Shown here: in pieces, positions 8,061 to 18,457 of the stretch | Layout: each line of letters opens with the position of its first letter | Numbering within the stretch: the first letter of the stretch is position 1 | Assembly (NCBI GenBank): GCA_043729515.1 | Contig: JAYTLK010000255.1 | Span: 1 to 25,311, forward strand | DNA length: 25,311 bases | Origin: JANXSS01 sp043729515 | GTDB taxonomy: Bacteria; Pseudomonadota; Gammaproteobacteria; Burkholderiales; Burkholderiaceae_D | Direction: 5' to 3' | Program-made: the position numbers and the translations under genes | The notes under the pieces: generated by a model | Seen by the model: the letters and a program-made list of their open reading frames with translations, nothing else | Told to the model about the DNA's origin: nothing | The model's database searches: none

Positions 8061-8313
8061 GGCAATGCTCACAGTGCGTAATTTACCCGACGAGGTCCAT
8101 CGTGCATTACGGGTACAGGCAGCCCGGCACGGGCGCAGTACCGAAGCGGAAGTACGCGAAATTCTGGCCAAGGCAGTCCAGCCCGAGGCGCGCATTCGCA
8201 TGGGTGAGGCGCTTGCCGCATTGGGGCGTGAGGCAGGACTGGCAAATGACGATGTTGAAATGCTCGAGCAGGCCATGGTCAGGACGCCGGCTGAACCGAT
8301 GAGGTTCGATTGA
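8059..8313 (+). CDS. FitA/VapB-type antitoxin (ribbon-helix-helix)
   Basis: This 84-aa protein starts MAMLTVRNLPDEVHRAL and contains the HGRSTEAEVREIL helix typical of FitA/StbC-type ribbon-helix-helix antitoxins. The N-terminal strand (about residues 3-8) would contact DNA, while the C-terminal segment (residues ~45-84) would thread into the toxin active site. The ATG at 8059 is chosen because AAGGTGA precedes it closely and because FitA proteins begin with a short residue run before the strand; 8065 is an alternative. The frame is open upstream to 7990, but that part carries no family signature. The stop codon overlaps the toxin start by 4 nt, the usual coupling in these modules. Expected role: neutralise the partner toxin and, with it, repress the operon. 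Confidence 0.9.
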   Translation: MAMLTVRNLPDEVHRALRVQAARHGRSTEAEVREILAKAVQPEARIRMGEALAALGREAGLANDDVEMLEQAMVRTPAEPMRFD

Positions 8314-8726
8314 TCGTTCTGGATACCAACGTCGTCTCCGAGTCGATGAAGCCCGATCCGCACCCGGCCGTGCGGGCCTGGTTGAATGTACAGTTGGCAG
8401 AAACCTTGTTTCTGTCGAGCGTGACGGTTGCAGAACTGCTGTTCGGCATCGCGTGTTTACCGGCCGGCCGGCGCAAGGACAGCCTCGCCCGATCTTTTGA
8501 TGGCTTGGCAGCCCTGTTCCAGGATCGGGTGCTTCCGTTCGATATCCAGGCTGCCCGTCACTATGGGAAGCTCGCGGTGTTGGCAAAGAAAAGCGGGCGC
8601 GGTTTTCCTGCTCCCGATGGCTATATCGCAGCCATTGCTGCTTCGCGGGGTTTCATCGTTGCCTCGCGCGACACTGCACCGTTTGAAGCGGCCCGCGTTC
8701 CGGTAATCGATCCATGGAAAACGTAG
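8310..8726 (+). CDS. FitB/VapC-type PIN-domain toxin (ribonuclease)
   Basis: This 138-aa PIN-domain protein has the expected metal-binding acidic residues: Asp5 (IVLDTNV), Glu42 (TVAELLFGI), Asp103 (APDGYIAA) and Asp121 (ASRDT). Length and motif spacing match FitB of the VapC family. It starts with TTG at 8310, four nt inside the antitoxin gene; translational coupling explains the weak start. VapC toxins cleave RNA, often tRNA or rRNA; the target here cannot be told from the sequence. All catalytic residues are present, so the toxin looks intact. Confidence 0.92.
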   Translation: MIVLDTNVVSESMKPDPHPAVRAWLNVQLAETLFLSSVTVAELLFGIACLPAGRRKDSLARSFDGLAALFQDRVLPFDIQAARHYGKLAVLAKKSGRGFPAPDGYIAAIAASRGFIVASRDTAPFEAARVPVIDPWKT

Positions 8727-8868
8727 CGAAATAGGCGCTTCCGGCTGCGCACCCGGAAAATACTTTGCAAGCAGCAATCTGCTGATTCACAGAATCACCG
8801 CCGTTGCACCCCGCGCAACTGACCGACAAGAAGATTTGAAAGTCTGCACACAGCGGTCGACCCCGATC

Positions 8869-9831
8869 CTAGGATCCCGAAAACGGTGACCGCCGCGCAG
8901 ACTCTTCAGCCGCTGCCGCCGCCTTCTCCGCCTTCACATCCGCAACCCGCTGCACCTCCGCAGCAAATGCCGCCAGCACCGCACCCCGCGACTCCGGTGT
9001 CTCCAGACTGATCCGCCCCAGCGCTCCAGTGCGGTAATCCTGCAACAGCGTGTGCGCCGCCTTCTCCAGGTCGATCCCTCCACCCTTGAGCAGATACCCC
9101 CGCCGCCGCGCCACGCCCTCGACCACGCCCACCCCATCGAGCGGTTCAGTCACCGTCCCTTTCAATCCATAGCGTGCAGTGATCAATTCCGGATACCGCA
9201 CCAGCAGTGCATCCGCCAGGAACGTCGCCACTTCTTCCTCGATCAGCGCATTGCTGCCGATCGCATGACTGGCCGCCAGCATCAAGCCATCCTCCGGCAC
9301 CGCGATCTTCGGCCACAGCATCCCCGGCGTATCGACCAGGATGATGTTGTTGCCCAAATAAAGCCGCTGCTGGATCTTGGTCACTGCCGGCTCATCACCG
9401 ACCTTTGCCACCCGCTTGTTCAACAGCGCATTCATGAGCGTCGATTTGCCGACGTTCGGAATCCCCATGATCATGATGCGCAGCGGTTTTAGCGCCGTGC
9501 CACGATTGGGCGTCAGGGCCAGGCACAGCTTCGGCACCTTGGCCACATCCGAGGGTTTCTTGCAACTGAGGGCGACTGCCTGCACGCCCTCCTTCTGGTT
9601 GTAAGCCGCGATCCAGGCATCGGTTGCTGCCGGGTCGGCCAGATCGCTCTTGTTCAGGATCTTCAGGCACGGCTTCTGGCGGAACAGGCGCAGTTCCTCG
9701 ATCAGCGGATTGCTGCTGGCTTCGGGCAACCGGGCATCGAGCACCTCGATGACCAGATCGGTCTTTTCCATGGCTTCGGCCGCCTTCTTGCGGGCGGCGT
9801 TCATGTGGCCTGGATACCATTGGATCGACAT
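8869..9831 (-). CDS. Ribosome-biogenesis GTPase, YlqF/RbgA family (circularly permuted)
   Basis: The protein is 320 aa. The G4 motif NKSD (60-63) precedes the G1 P-loop GIPNVGKST (123-131) and the G3 motif DTPG (167-170), the order that defines circularly permuted GTPases. The N-terminus MSIQWYPGHMNAARK is the hallmark of YlqF/RbgA, which assists late 50S subunit assembly. The C-terminus is a short Ala/Glu-rich tail. The minus-strand ATG at 9831 is supported by an AGG-containing site about 8 nt upstream. It lies downstream of the deacetylase-like gene on the same strand with a 101-nt gap that holds a possible promoter. Role is inferred from the family; the betaproteobacterial member may be called YlqF. 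Confidence 0.93.
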   Translation of the reverse strand: MSIQWYPGHMNAARKKAAEAMEKTDLVIEVLDARLPEASSNPLIEELRLFRQKPCLKILNKSDLADPAATDAWIAAYNQKEGVQAVALSCKKPSDVAKVPKLCLALTPNRGTALKPLRIMIMGIPNVGKSTLMNALLNKRVAKVGDEPAVTKIQQRLYLGNNIILVDTPGMLWPKIAVPEDGLMLAASHAIGSNALIEEEVATFLADALLVRYPELITARYGLKGTVTEPLDGVGVVEGVARRRGYLLKGGGIDLEKAAHTLLQDYRTGALGRISLETPESRGAVLAAFAAEVQRVADVKAEKAAAAAEESARRSPFSGS

Positions 9832-9867
9832 GCGGGAACCTGCTTTTATCGGAGATTGTCAGGCCGC

Positions 9868-9896
9868 ATTGTACTGCCGTGACAGGGCCTGCAACA
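9868..9896 (-). promoter_or_regulatory. Possible promoter of the YlqF/RbgA gene
   Basis: On the minus strand TACAAT (9873-9868) lies 36 nt before the start codon. A weak -35 TGTTGC (9896-9891) is separated by 17 nt. The -10 is good, the -35 poor. Confidence 0.3.
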
Positions 9897-9932
9897 CGTG
9901 GCGGTGATCAGCCTGCGGCCGTCTGCACGCTG

Positions 9933-10958
<1,026 letters not shown>

Positions 10959-11011
10959 GACACACTCTGCTGGACATCTGACATCGACTGGAACTTTCTC
11001 GAATAGAATCC

Positions 11012-11022
11012 ATACAGTGTAT
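11012..11022. promoter_or_regulatory. Short palindrome in the divergent deacetylase/moxR intergenic region
   Basis: ATACA-G-TGTAT is an 11-nt interrupted palindrome in the ~114 nt between the two divergent start codons. A regulator site is possible but unsupported otherwise. No convincing promoter pair was found here. Confidence 0.3.
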
Positions 11023-11072
11023 CCAACACGCATGTTGTTGTCATTTTGACGACGCCCCTTTTCCGGAAAATC

Positions 11073-11992
<920 letters not shown>

Positions 11993-11993
<1 letters not shown>

Positions 11994-12994
11994 TGCTGCA
12001 AGCGCGCGCGCTGCTGGACAAATGGCTGTTCCGCCTGGGCGACGCCGAGCCGGGCGAGGTGGTGCTCAACCAGCGCCGGGTCTTCATCCTGCCCAGCCGC
12101 GCCGGCCTGGGTTTCGGCGCCCTGCTGGCCGTGATGTTCATCGGCTCGATCAATTACAACCTCAGCCTGGGCTTCGGCCTGACTTTCCTGATCGCCGCCT
12201 GCGCGGTGGTCGACATGCACCTCACCTTCCGCAATCTCGCCTATCTGCATTTGACTGCCGGCCGTGCAGTGCCGGTGTTCGCCGGCCAGGATGCGCAGTT
12301 CGAGATGCATCTGGCGAACAAGCGGCGACATGACCGCTTCGCCATCTGGATCGGGTTTCAGCATCACGATGCCTCGCCGGAATTGCGGCGGCTGGCGCGG
12401 CAGCGGTTTCGCGCAGTCGATGTGGCGGCGCAGAATGCGACCATGGTGGTGCTGTCGGTGCAGACGGTGCAGCGCGGCTGGCTGCCGGCGCCGCGGGTGC
12501 GATTGTCGACCGAGTTTCCGCTGGGCCTGTTGCGGGCCTGGAGCTACTGGAGACCGCAGGTGAGCGTGCTGGTGTATCCGCGGCCTGAAGCCGATGCGCC
12601 GCCCCTGCCGCTGGCCGGCGCGGCGCGCTCGGACGGCGCCGGTCAGGCGGGGACGGATGATTTTGCGGGTATCCGCGCCTACCGTCCGGGCGATCCGTTG
12701 CGCCAGCTTGCCTGGCGCCAGATCGCGCGAATCGATGTCGAGTCGGGCGGCGCGCTGGTGACCAAGCAGTTCGAAGGCGGCAGCGCGACCGACCTGGTGC
12801 TGGATTTCGGTTTGCTGCCGCCGGGGCTGGATCTGGAAACCCGCCTCTCGCGCATGACGCACTGGGTGCTGGAAGCCGAAAGCCGCCAGCTCGGCTATGC
12901 CTTCCGGCTTGGCGGCACGCGGCTCGATCCCGCGCTCGGGCCGGGTCAGCAGGAAACCTGCCTGCGCGCCCTGGCGCTGTACGAGGGCCGCTGA
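11993..12994 (+). CDS. DUF58-domain membrane protein
   Basis: A 333-aa protein with two adjacent hydrophobic segments near residues 38-56 and 60-78, followed by a cytoplasmic or periplasmic beta-rich region and the DUF58 signature FAGIRAYRPGDPLRQLAWRQ (about 224-243). DUF58 proteins are the regular partner of MoxR ATPases and resemble a von Willebrand-type fold at the C-terminus. Start and stop overlap the neighbouring genes by 1 nt each (TGATG), showing tight translational coupling. Its molecular function is not established; an envelope-associated assembly with MoxR and TgpA is inferred from the gene order. Confidence 0.93.
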
Positions 12995-15138
12995 TGGCAC
13001 GTTCTTCGCAACCGGGTTCCGCTCTTCCAGGCACTCGCCGTCCGGATTCTCGTCGTTCCGGGCCTTCCGATTCCGGCTCGCCTCCATCCGGCTCCCGTCC
13101 TCCGGCCATCTGGCAACCGGGCTTCTGGCAACCGGGTTTCAGGCAACGCCTCCCGCGCGACAAGTCCGACACGCTCCTGCTCCTGCTGGCCTGCTGCCTG
13201 GTGGTGGCGCCCCATGTACTGCACCTGCCACTGTGGATCTCCATCACCTCCCTGGCCATGCTCGGCTGGCGGGCCTGGATCACGCTGCGCGGCGAGCGAC
13301 TGCCGCCGCGCTGGCTGCTGCTGCCAATGGCCTTGCTGGCCCTGCCGGGCGTGTATGCCAGCTTTCAGAGCTTTACCGGCCGGGATGCCGGTGTCGCCCT
13401 GCTGGTGCTGCTGTTGACCTTCAAGCTATTGGAGATGCGGTCCCGGCGCGATCTGTTCGTGGCGGTCTGCCTCGGGTTTTTTCTGATGCTGACGAATCTG
13501 TTCTATTCGCAGAGCTTCGGCACGGCACTGATGATGCTGGCCGCGACCATCGCGATCTTCACCACGCAACTGTCCTATCAATACACCGGCACGGTGCCCG
13601 CCCTTGGCCAGCGCCTGCGACTGTGCGCCACCATCGTTGGCCTGGCGCTGCCCTTGACGCTGGTGCTGTTCTTCCTCTTTCCGCGCATCCAGGGGCCGCT
13701 CTGGGGCATGCCGAACGATGCCCAGGCGGGACGCACCGGCATGTCCGAGACCATGGCGCCGGGCAATATCGCAAAGCTGGCGCTGTCGGAAGAAGTGACG
13801 TTTCGGGCGCGCTTTCTCGATCCGCTGCCACCGCGCGATGCGTTGTACTGGCGCGGCGTGGTGCTGGGCAGTTACGATGGCCGGTCCTGGAGCAAACTGC
13901 GGCTGCAGAGTGGCCCGCCGCAGAACGTGACGGTCGTGCGGCGCGGTCCGCCGGTGCGTTATCAGATCACGCAGGAGGCGAGCAACCAGCGCTGGCTGTA
14001 TGCGCTCGACCTGCCCGCTGCGGCGCCGCAGTTCTCCGACTACACCAGCGTCGTGACGCAGGAGATGCAACTGGTGGCATCCCGGCCGGTGGCAGAGCGG
14101 GTCCGCTACGACCTCGCTTCGGTGACGCGCTTCGCCTTGCAGCCGGATCAGGATCCGCTGTCGCTGCAGGACTGGCTCGACCTGCCGCCGGGGTTCAATC
14201 CACAGACCCATGCCCTGGCTGCGAAGCTGCGCAACCAGACCGACGACAATGCCGCGCTGGTGCAGACGGTGCTCGCACTGTTTCACGATCAGCCGTTTCG
14301 CTATACCCTTTCGCCGCCATTGCTGGGCCGCGATGCAATCGATGATTTTTTGTTCGAAACCCGGGCCGGGTTTTGCGAGCACTATGCCAGCGCGTTCGTC
14401 GTGCTGATGCGCGCGCTCGACATTCCCTCGCGCGTCGTCACCGGTTATCAGGGCGGCAAGCAGAATCCGGTCGATGGCTACCTGACGGTGCGCCAGTCGG
14501 ACGCCCATGCCTGGGCCGAGGTCTGGCTGCGCGGGCGCGGCTGGGTGCGGGTCGATCCGACGTCGGCGGTGGCTCCGGAACGCATCGAGCGCAACGGCAG
14601 CCCGGCCGACCTGCCCCAGACCTTCGATGGCTTCCTGCAGCTCGACTTGCGGCGCACCTCGGTCATGGCAATTCTGGGCAATCGACTTGATGCGCTTGGC
14701 AATGGCTGGAATCAATGGGTGCTGAACTACACGCCGGAGCGCCAGCGTACTCTATTGCAATCGGCCGGTTTCGACCGCGTCGACTGGGCCACGCTGACGC
14801 TGTTGATGGCTGGCGCGGGCAGCATCGTGATGCTGATGGTGTTCACGCCGCTGCTGTGGCGCCGATCTTCGCCTGATCCCGTCGAGCGGCTGTATCGGCG
14901 CTTCTGCCAGCGCCTTGCAAGGCGTGGACTGGCACGGGGTGCGCATGAGGGCCCGCGTGATTTCGCGGCCCGCATCGAGGCCAGCAACAACCTGCCGACC
15001 CTGGCGCAACAGGCCGCCGCCATGCGTTTCCTGCATCTGCTGGAGTCGCTGCGCTACGGGCGTGACAGCCTGTTGCGCGGCACGCACCGGATGCGTCTCA
15101 TCAAACAACTGAAATCCCTTTTGTCCGCCGCCTCATGA
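12994..15138 (+). CDS. tgpA: TgpA-type membrane transglutaminase-like protease
   Basis: This 714-aa protein has five to six membrane segments between residues ~58 and 230 (TgpA N-terminal/DUF3488 region), a large extracytoplasmic part with a transglutaminase core, one more membrane segment near 605-626 and a cytoplasmic C-terminal region. The catalytic triad is visible: Cys461 (GFCEHYASAF), His505 (DAHAWAEVW) and Asp521 (RVDPTSA). The first ~55 residues form an unusual Ser/Pro/Arg-rich extension with WQPGFWQPGF repeats that most relatives are not expected to have. No good alternative start lies before the first membrane helix, and the ATG overlaps the DUF58 stop by 1 nt. The family is linked to envelope function and is essential in Pseudomonas aeruginosa. 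Confidence 0.94.
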   Translation: MARSSQPGSALPGTRRPDSRRSGPSDSGSPPSGSRPPAIWQPGFWQPGFRQRLPRDKSDTLLLLLACCLVVAPHVLHLPLWISITSLAMLGWRAWITLRGERLPPRWLLLPMALLALPGVYASFQSFTGRDAGVALLVLLLTFKLLEMRSRRDLFVAVCLGFFLMLTNLFYSQSFGTALMMLAATIAIFTTQLSYQYTGTVPALGQRLRLCATIVGLALPLTLVLFFLFPRIQGPLWGMPNDAQAGRTGMSETMAPGNIAKLALSEEVTFRARFLDPLPPRDALYWRGVVLGSYDGRSWSKLRLQSGPPQNVTVVRRGPPVRYQITQEASNQRWLYALDLPAAAPQFSDYTSVVTQEMQLVASRPVAERVRYDLASVTRFALQPDQDPLSLQDWLDLPPGFNPQTHALAAKLRNQTDDNAALVQTVLALFHDQPFRYTLSPPLLGRDAIDDFLFETRAGFCEHYASAFVVLMRALDIPSRVVTGYQGGKQNPVDGYLTVRQSDAHAWAEVWLRGRGWVRVDPTSAVAPERIERNGSPADLPQTFDGFLQLDLRRTSVMAILGNRLDALGNGWNQWVLNYTPERQRTLLQSAGFDRVDWATLTLLMAGAGSIVMLMVFTPLLWRRSSPDPVERLYRRFCQRLARRGLARGAHEGPRDFAARIEASNNLPTLAQQAAAMRFLHLLESLRYGRDSLLRGTHRMRLIKQLKSLLSAAS

Positions 15139-16253
15139 CACCGACCATTCATTTTTCGCAGCACCTGCGGCACGCCGCACGCAATCTCTTGCTGGCTGCC
15201 GCCATCGCCTTGTCCGCCATCGGCGCCACCAGCGCGATTGCCGCTGATGGCAATGCCAGCGCCCGCCGCCAGAACGTCGTCGAAGGCGAGTTCGCCAATT
15301 TCCTGCAATGGCAGGGCGTCTCCGCCTTCATCGATCAGCTGGTGGCCCGGGATGGCTTCAGCCGGCCTGAACTGGAAGCGATCCTGCGCCAGACGCAGTA
15401 TGTCGACAGCGCCATCCAGCTGATCAAACCGGCCCCGCCCGGCCGCCCGAAGAACTGGCAGGCCTATCGCGCCCGCTTCGTCGAGCAGGTGCGCATCAAT
15501 GCTGGCGTGGCTTTCTGGAACCGGCATGCGGAGGCGCTGGCGCGTGCCGAAGCCCGCTTCGGCGTGCCGGCAGAGATCATCATCGGCATCATCGGCGTCG
15601 AGACGGTCTATGGCCGCAACACCGGCAACTTCCGGGTGCTGGACGCCATCACCACCCTCGCCTTCGCCTATCCGGACACACCGAACCGCGCAGCCCGCAC
15701 CGCCTATTTCCAAAGTGAGCTGGAGAACACGCTGCTGTTTGCAAGGGAAGCCGGCATCGATCCGTTTTCTCTTTTGGGTTCCTATGCCGGGGCGATCGGC
15801 TGGGCCCAGTTCATGCCAGGCAGCCTGCGCCAGTTCGCACTCGACTTCGATGGCGACGGCCGCATCGACCTGCGCACCTCTCCGATCGATGCCATCGGCA
15901 GCGTAGGAAATTTCCTGGTGCAGCATGGCTGGAAATCAGGGGAGCCGATCGTGTTCCCGGCGAATGTAACGAACGCTTCGGGGGCCGCCTGGCCCGGCTT
16001 CATCAACCAGGGTCTGGAAGCGAAATACACGCTCGATGAATTGATCGATGGTGGCGTGACGCCGCGCATCCTGCCGCCAGCCGACATGCGCTTCGGCCTG
16101 GTCGATCTGCAAAATGGTTCTGAGGCAACAGAATATTGGCTTGGGGCTAATAATTTTTTTGCGATCACGCAGTACAACCGCAGTTATTTTTATGCGATGT
16201 CGGTAGTTGACCTGGGCCGGGCGGTACGCGTGGCGCGCGGTGCTGCGCGCTGA
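15135..16253 (+). CDS. mltB: Lytic murein transglycosylase, MltB type
   Basis: The protein is 372 aa, close to MltB length. A signal peptide ends around residue 36-37 (ATSAIA-AD). No lipobox Cys is present, so it would be a soluble periplasmic enzyme and not a lipoprotein like E. coli MltB. The catalytic Glu is Glu156 in GIIGVETVYGRNTG, and the conserved GSYAGAIGWAQFMPGS segment plus the DFDGDGRIDL loop (calcium-site-like) are present. It cleaves the glycan strand of peptidoglycan to form 1,6-anhydro ends. The ATG overlaps the tgpA stop by 4 nt, making it the last gene of the moxR-DUF58-tgpA cluster, which suggests coupling of wall cleavage to that envelope module. Confidence 0.95.
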   Translation: MTPTIHFSQHLRHAARNLLLAAAIALSAIGATSAIAADGNASARRQNVVEGEFANFLQWQGVSAFIDQLVARDGFSRPELEAILRQTQYVDSAIQLIKPAPPGRPKNWQAYRARFVEQVRINAGVAFWNRHAEALARAEARFGVPAEIIIGIIGVETVYGRNTGNFRVLDAITTLAFAYPDTPNRAARTAYFQSELENTLLFAREAGIDPFSLLGSYAGAIGWAQFMPGSLRQFALDFDGDGRIDLRTSPIDAIGSVGNFLVQHGWKSGEPIVFPANVTNASGAAWPGFINQGLEAKYTLDELIDGGVTPRILPPADMRFGLVDLQNGSEATEYWLGANNFFAITQYNRSYFYAMSVVDLGRAVRVARGAAR

Positions 16254-16367
16254 TCAAACCAAAGCGCCCTGCATACTAATAATTCTTCAGAGAATATCTT
16301 CTCCCTAGCAAGATCGGTTTCCGGACAAAGCATCTCGTCCGTGACCAGAACCTACCAGGGGAATTCA

Positions 16368-17723
16368 GTGAAGAAACTTGTTGCCTCAAAACGAAGCATC
16401 CGCCTGAACGGCTTGCAGCGCGCCTCTGCTTCGGATGCACTCAAAATCCATCATGCGACTTGCGGTGACCGTTGGAGTGGCTTGCGCCACCTGACCATTG
16501 CTGCCGCGGCCGCAATGGCATTGGCAGCGATGCCTGCATCGAGCGCTTTCGCAGGCAACGCCAAGGGCCTGTTCAGCCACACGCCGGGCGATCTGGCGCA
16601 GACGGCTGATGTCACGCAATCGAAGCACCTCGAACGCATCAAGAAGGACAAGACGACGGCCAACGTGAAACTGGTTCACATCGATGTCGATGCACTCGCA
16701 GGCGACAGCGTGCAGATTCCGGTGAACCCGACGCGCGTACTGACTTACACCAAAACCAAAATCGAATCGGTCGGCCCGACGTCGTTTGTCTGGTATGGAA
16801 CCCTGCCGGAGATGCAAGGCACGGCAATCCTCGTCGTCAACAACGGAAAAATCACCGGTACCGTGCGCGACAACGGCGCGATGTACAAGATCGAATCGGT
16901 CGGCAACGGCAAGCATGCATTCATCGAGATCGATCATGCCGGTTTCCCGGCGGACCATCCGCAACAGACAGCGGACCGGCGCACGAAGCCGCCCTCGGGT
17001 GGCGGCGTGACACCGACTCCAATACTGCCCCCTCCACCGACACCGACACCCATCCCGGCCGGTCCGAGCCAGATTGATGTCATGGTCGTGTATCCACCCT
17101 CGATCCTGAGCGTGACCGGCGACGTCAACGGCCTGATTGCGCTGGCCGTGGCCGAAACCAACCAGGCCTACGCGAACAGCGGCGTCAACATCAAGATGAA
17201 CCTGGTGGCCGCAACACAGATCAACTATGTCGAGGACGGCAAGACCTTCCTGACGATGTTGAGTGATCTGGCAAACAATGCGGCCGTCGCACAGCAACGC
17301 ACGGCCGTCGGCGCGGACGTGGTCGTCATGCTGACCACGCACAGCGATTACTGCGGCTACGGCTATGTCGGGCCGAGCGCCGGTTCTGCTTATTCAGTCG
17401 TCCATTCCGGCTGTGCGACAGGGTATTACTCGTTTGCGCACGAGATCGGGCACAACATGGGCCTCGATCATGACCCGCTCAATGCCTCGCCCGGCGTGGC
17501 GACCTATGCGCATGGCTATCAGAGCACCAGTTCATCGCCCAGCTGGCGCACGATCATGGCCTATAACTGCAGCCCGGGTTGCCCGCGGCTGCAATACTTT
17601 TCGAATCCGAACCTGAACTACAACGGTCTGGCAATGGGAACGCCAAGCACCAGCGACAATGCCCGCAGGCTCAACGAAACCGCCGCTGCGGTAAGCGCGT
17701 ATCGCACGCGGCCTGCGCCATGA
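16368..17723 (+). CDS. Secreted zinc metalloprotease (metzincin, M12/M72-like)
   Basis: A 451-aa protein when started at GTG 16368, which has an AGGGGAA site 5-6 nt upstream; the frame is open to 16341. A long N-region (about 40 residues) leads to a hydrophobic stretch and cleavage near SAFA-GN (~62). Then come a probable propeptide (~63-210), a Pro/Thr hinge with TPTPILPPPPTPTPIP, and the catalytic domain. The zinc motif HEIGHNMGLDH is at 358-368 with Glu359 as catalytic base, and the Met-turn Met397 lies in TIMAYNC. Cys residues in YNCSPGCPR and HSGCATGY suggest disulfides. The C-terminal domain resembles peptidyl-Asp metalloendopeptidases (M72). Substrate is unknown. It follows the mltB gene after 114 nt with no clear promoter seen. 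Confidence 0.9.
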   Translation: MKKLVASKRSIRLNGLQRASASDALKIHHATCGDRWSGLRHLTIAAAAAMALAAMPASSAFAGNAKGLFSHTPGDLAQTADVTQSKHLERIKKDKTTANVKLVHIDVDALAGDSVQIPVNPTRVLTYTKTKIESVGPTSFVWYGTLPEMQGTAILVVNNGKITGTVRDNGAMYKIESVGNGKHAFIEIDHAGFPADHPQQTADRRTKPPSGGGVTPTPILPPPPTPTPIPAGPSQIDVMVVYPPSILSVTGDVNGLIALAVAETNQAYANSGVNIKMNLVAATQINYVEDGKTFLTMLSDLANNAAVAQQRTAVGADVVVMLTTHSDYCGYGYVGPSAGSAYSVVHSGCATGYYSFAHEIGHNMGLDHDPLNASPGVATYAHGYQSTSSSPSWRTIMAYNCSPGCPRLQYFSNPNLNYNGLAMGTPSTSDNARRLNETAAAVSAYRTRPAP

Positions 17724-17797
17724 TGCGACCGCGACGGATCGCCCGCTGAGGCCTTTCAGCGAGTACAGGGATGGGATGACACCGTTCCCGCATGTTA

Positions 17798-17835
17798 GAA
17801 AAAAGCGCCGGCCGCGTATTCAGCGTGCCGGCGCT
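17798..17835 (-). terminator. Rho-independent terminator of yaeQ
   Basis: On the minus strand AGCGCCGGC (17835-17827) pairs with GCCGGCGCT (17812-17804) and is followed by a T-run. The yaeQ stop codon (17822-17820) lies in the loop, so the upstream arm is made of the last yaeQ codons. Confidence 0.85.
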
Positions 17836-18371
17836 GCTGCCTTCAAGACCGTGAACACGATCTCCACCGTCTCGTCATTCGACGTCACCCATACCTGCCC
17901 GTCCTGCACCGTGACCTGCAACTGCATGTTGCGCTGGGCGAATTTCGCCAGGGCCTGACTGGTGGCGGCGGCGATGTTGATCACCGTGAGATTCTTTGCC
18001 CGGTCGATGCGGCTGCCGACCTGACCCCACCAGATCGCTGCATTGCTGCTGTAGGTATAGATCACCACCTGCGCCGCACGGCCACAGGCTTTCAGGATGC
18101 GTTTCTCGTCCGGTTGGCCGACTTCGATCCACCATTCGATGGCGCCGGTCAGGTCCATCTGCCACAGATCGGGTTCATCGTCGGCGCTGATGCCCTTGCC
18201 GAAAGCGAGATTCTCGCTGGCATGGCGGATGAAGGCCAGCACCCGGATCATCATGCGCTCGTCGGTCTCCGACGGATGCCGCGCCAGCGTCAGCTGATGG
18301 GTCTGGTAATAATGCCGGTCCATGTCGGCGATCTGGACTTCCGCCTTGTATATCGTTGCTTTGATGGCCAT
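17820..18371 (-). CDS. yaeQ: YaeQ family protein
   Basis: A 183-aa protein starting MAIKATIYKAEVQIADMDRHYY, the typical YaeQ N-terminus; length matches the family (about 180 aa). Conserved segments include HPSETDERMMIRVLAF, EPDLWQMDLTG and WIEVGQPDEKRI, which place it in the PD-(D/E)XK nuclease-like superfamily by fold. The cellular function is uncertain; E. coli YaeQ was linked to RfaH-related phenotypes. The frame is open upstream to 18479, but only the ATG at 18371 fits the family start; the ribosome binding site is weak (GGA about 8 nt upstream). It is divergent from the DUF1415 gene. Confidence 0.94.
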   Translation of the reverse strand: MAIKATIYKAEVQIADMDRHYYQTHQLTLARHPSETDERMMIRVLAFIRHASENLAFGKGISADDEPDLWQMDLTGAIEWWIEVGQPDEKRILKACGRAAQVVIYTYSSNAAIWWGQVGSRIDRAKNLTVINIAAATSQALAKFAQRNMQLQVTVQDGQVWVTSNDETVEIVFTVLKAAAPAR

Positions 18372-18457
18372 CGTTCGATCCGGTCCGGTAAAGTGTGATT
18401 GGAAGCGATGTAACGCAATGCGGGTACCGCCGCGCCTGTGTGTGGGAAAATCAGGTG

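Noticed and set aside
8865..8876. Palindrome GATCCTAGGATC at the end of the YlqF gene
   Set aside because: Short, overlaps the stop codon, and can arise by chance.
12897..14345. 482-aa plus-strand frame overlapping DUF58 and tgpA
   Set aside because: Out of frame with two well-supported genes; Ala/Arg/Gly-rich composition without motifs.
13426..14715. 429-aa minus-strand frame opposite tgpA
   Set aside because: Antisense shadow of a gene with an intact catalytic triad.
16282..16295. ATTCT-TCAG-AGAAT mini-hairpin after mltB
   Set aside because: Only five base pairs, A/T-rich, without a following T-run; too weak to call.
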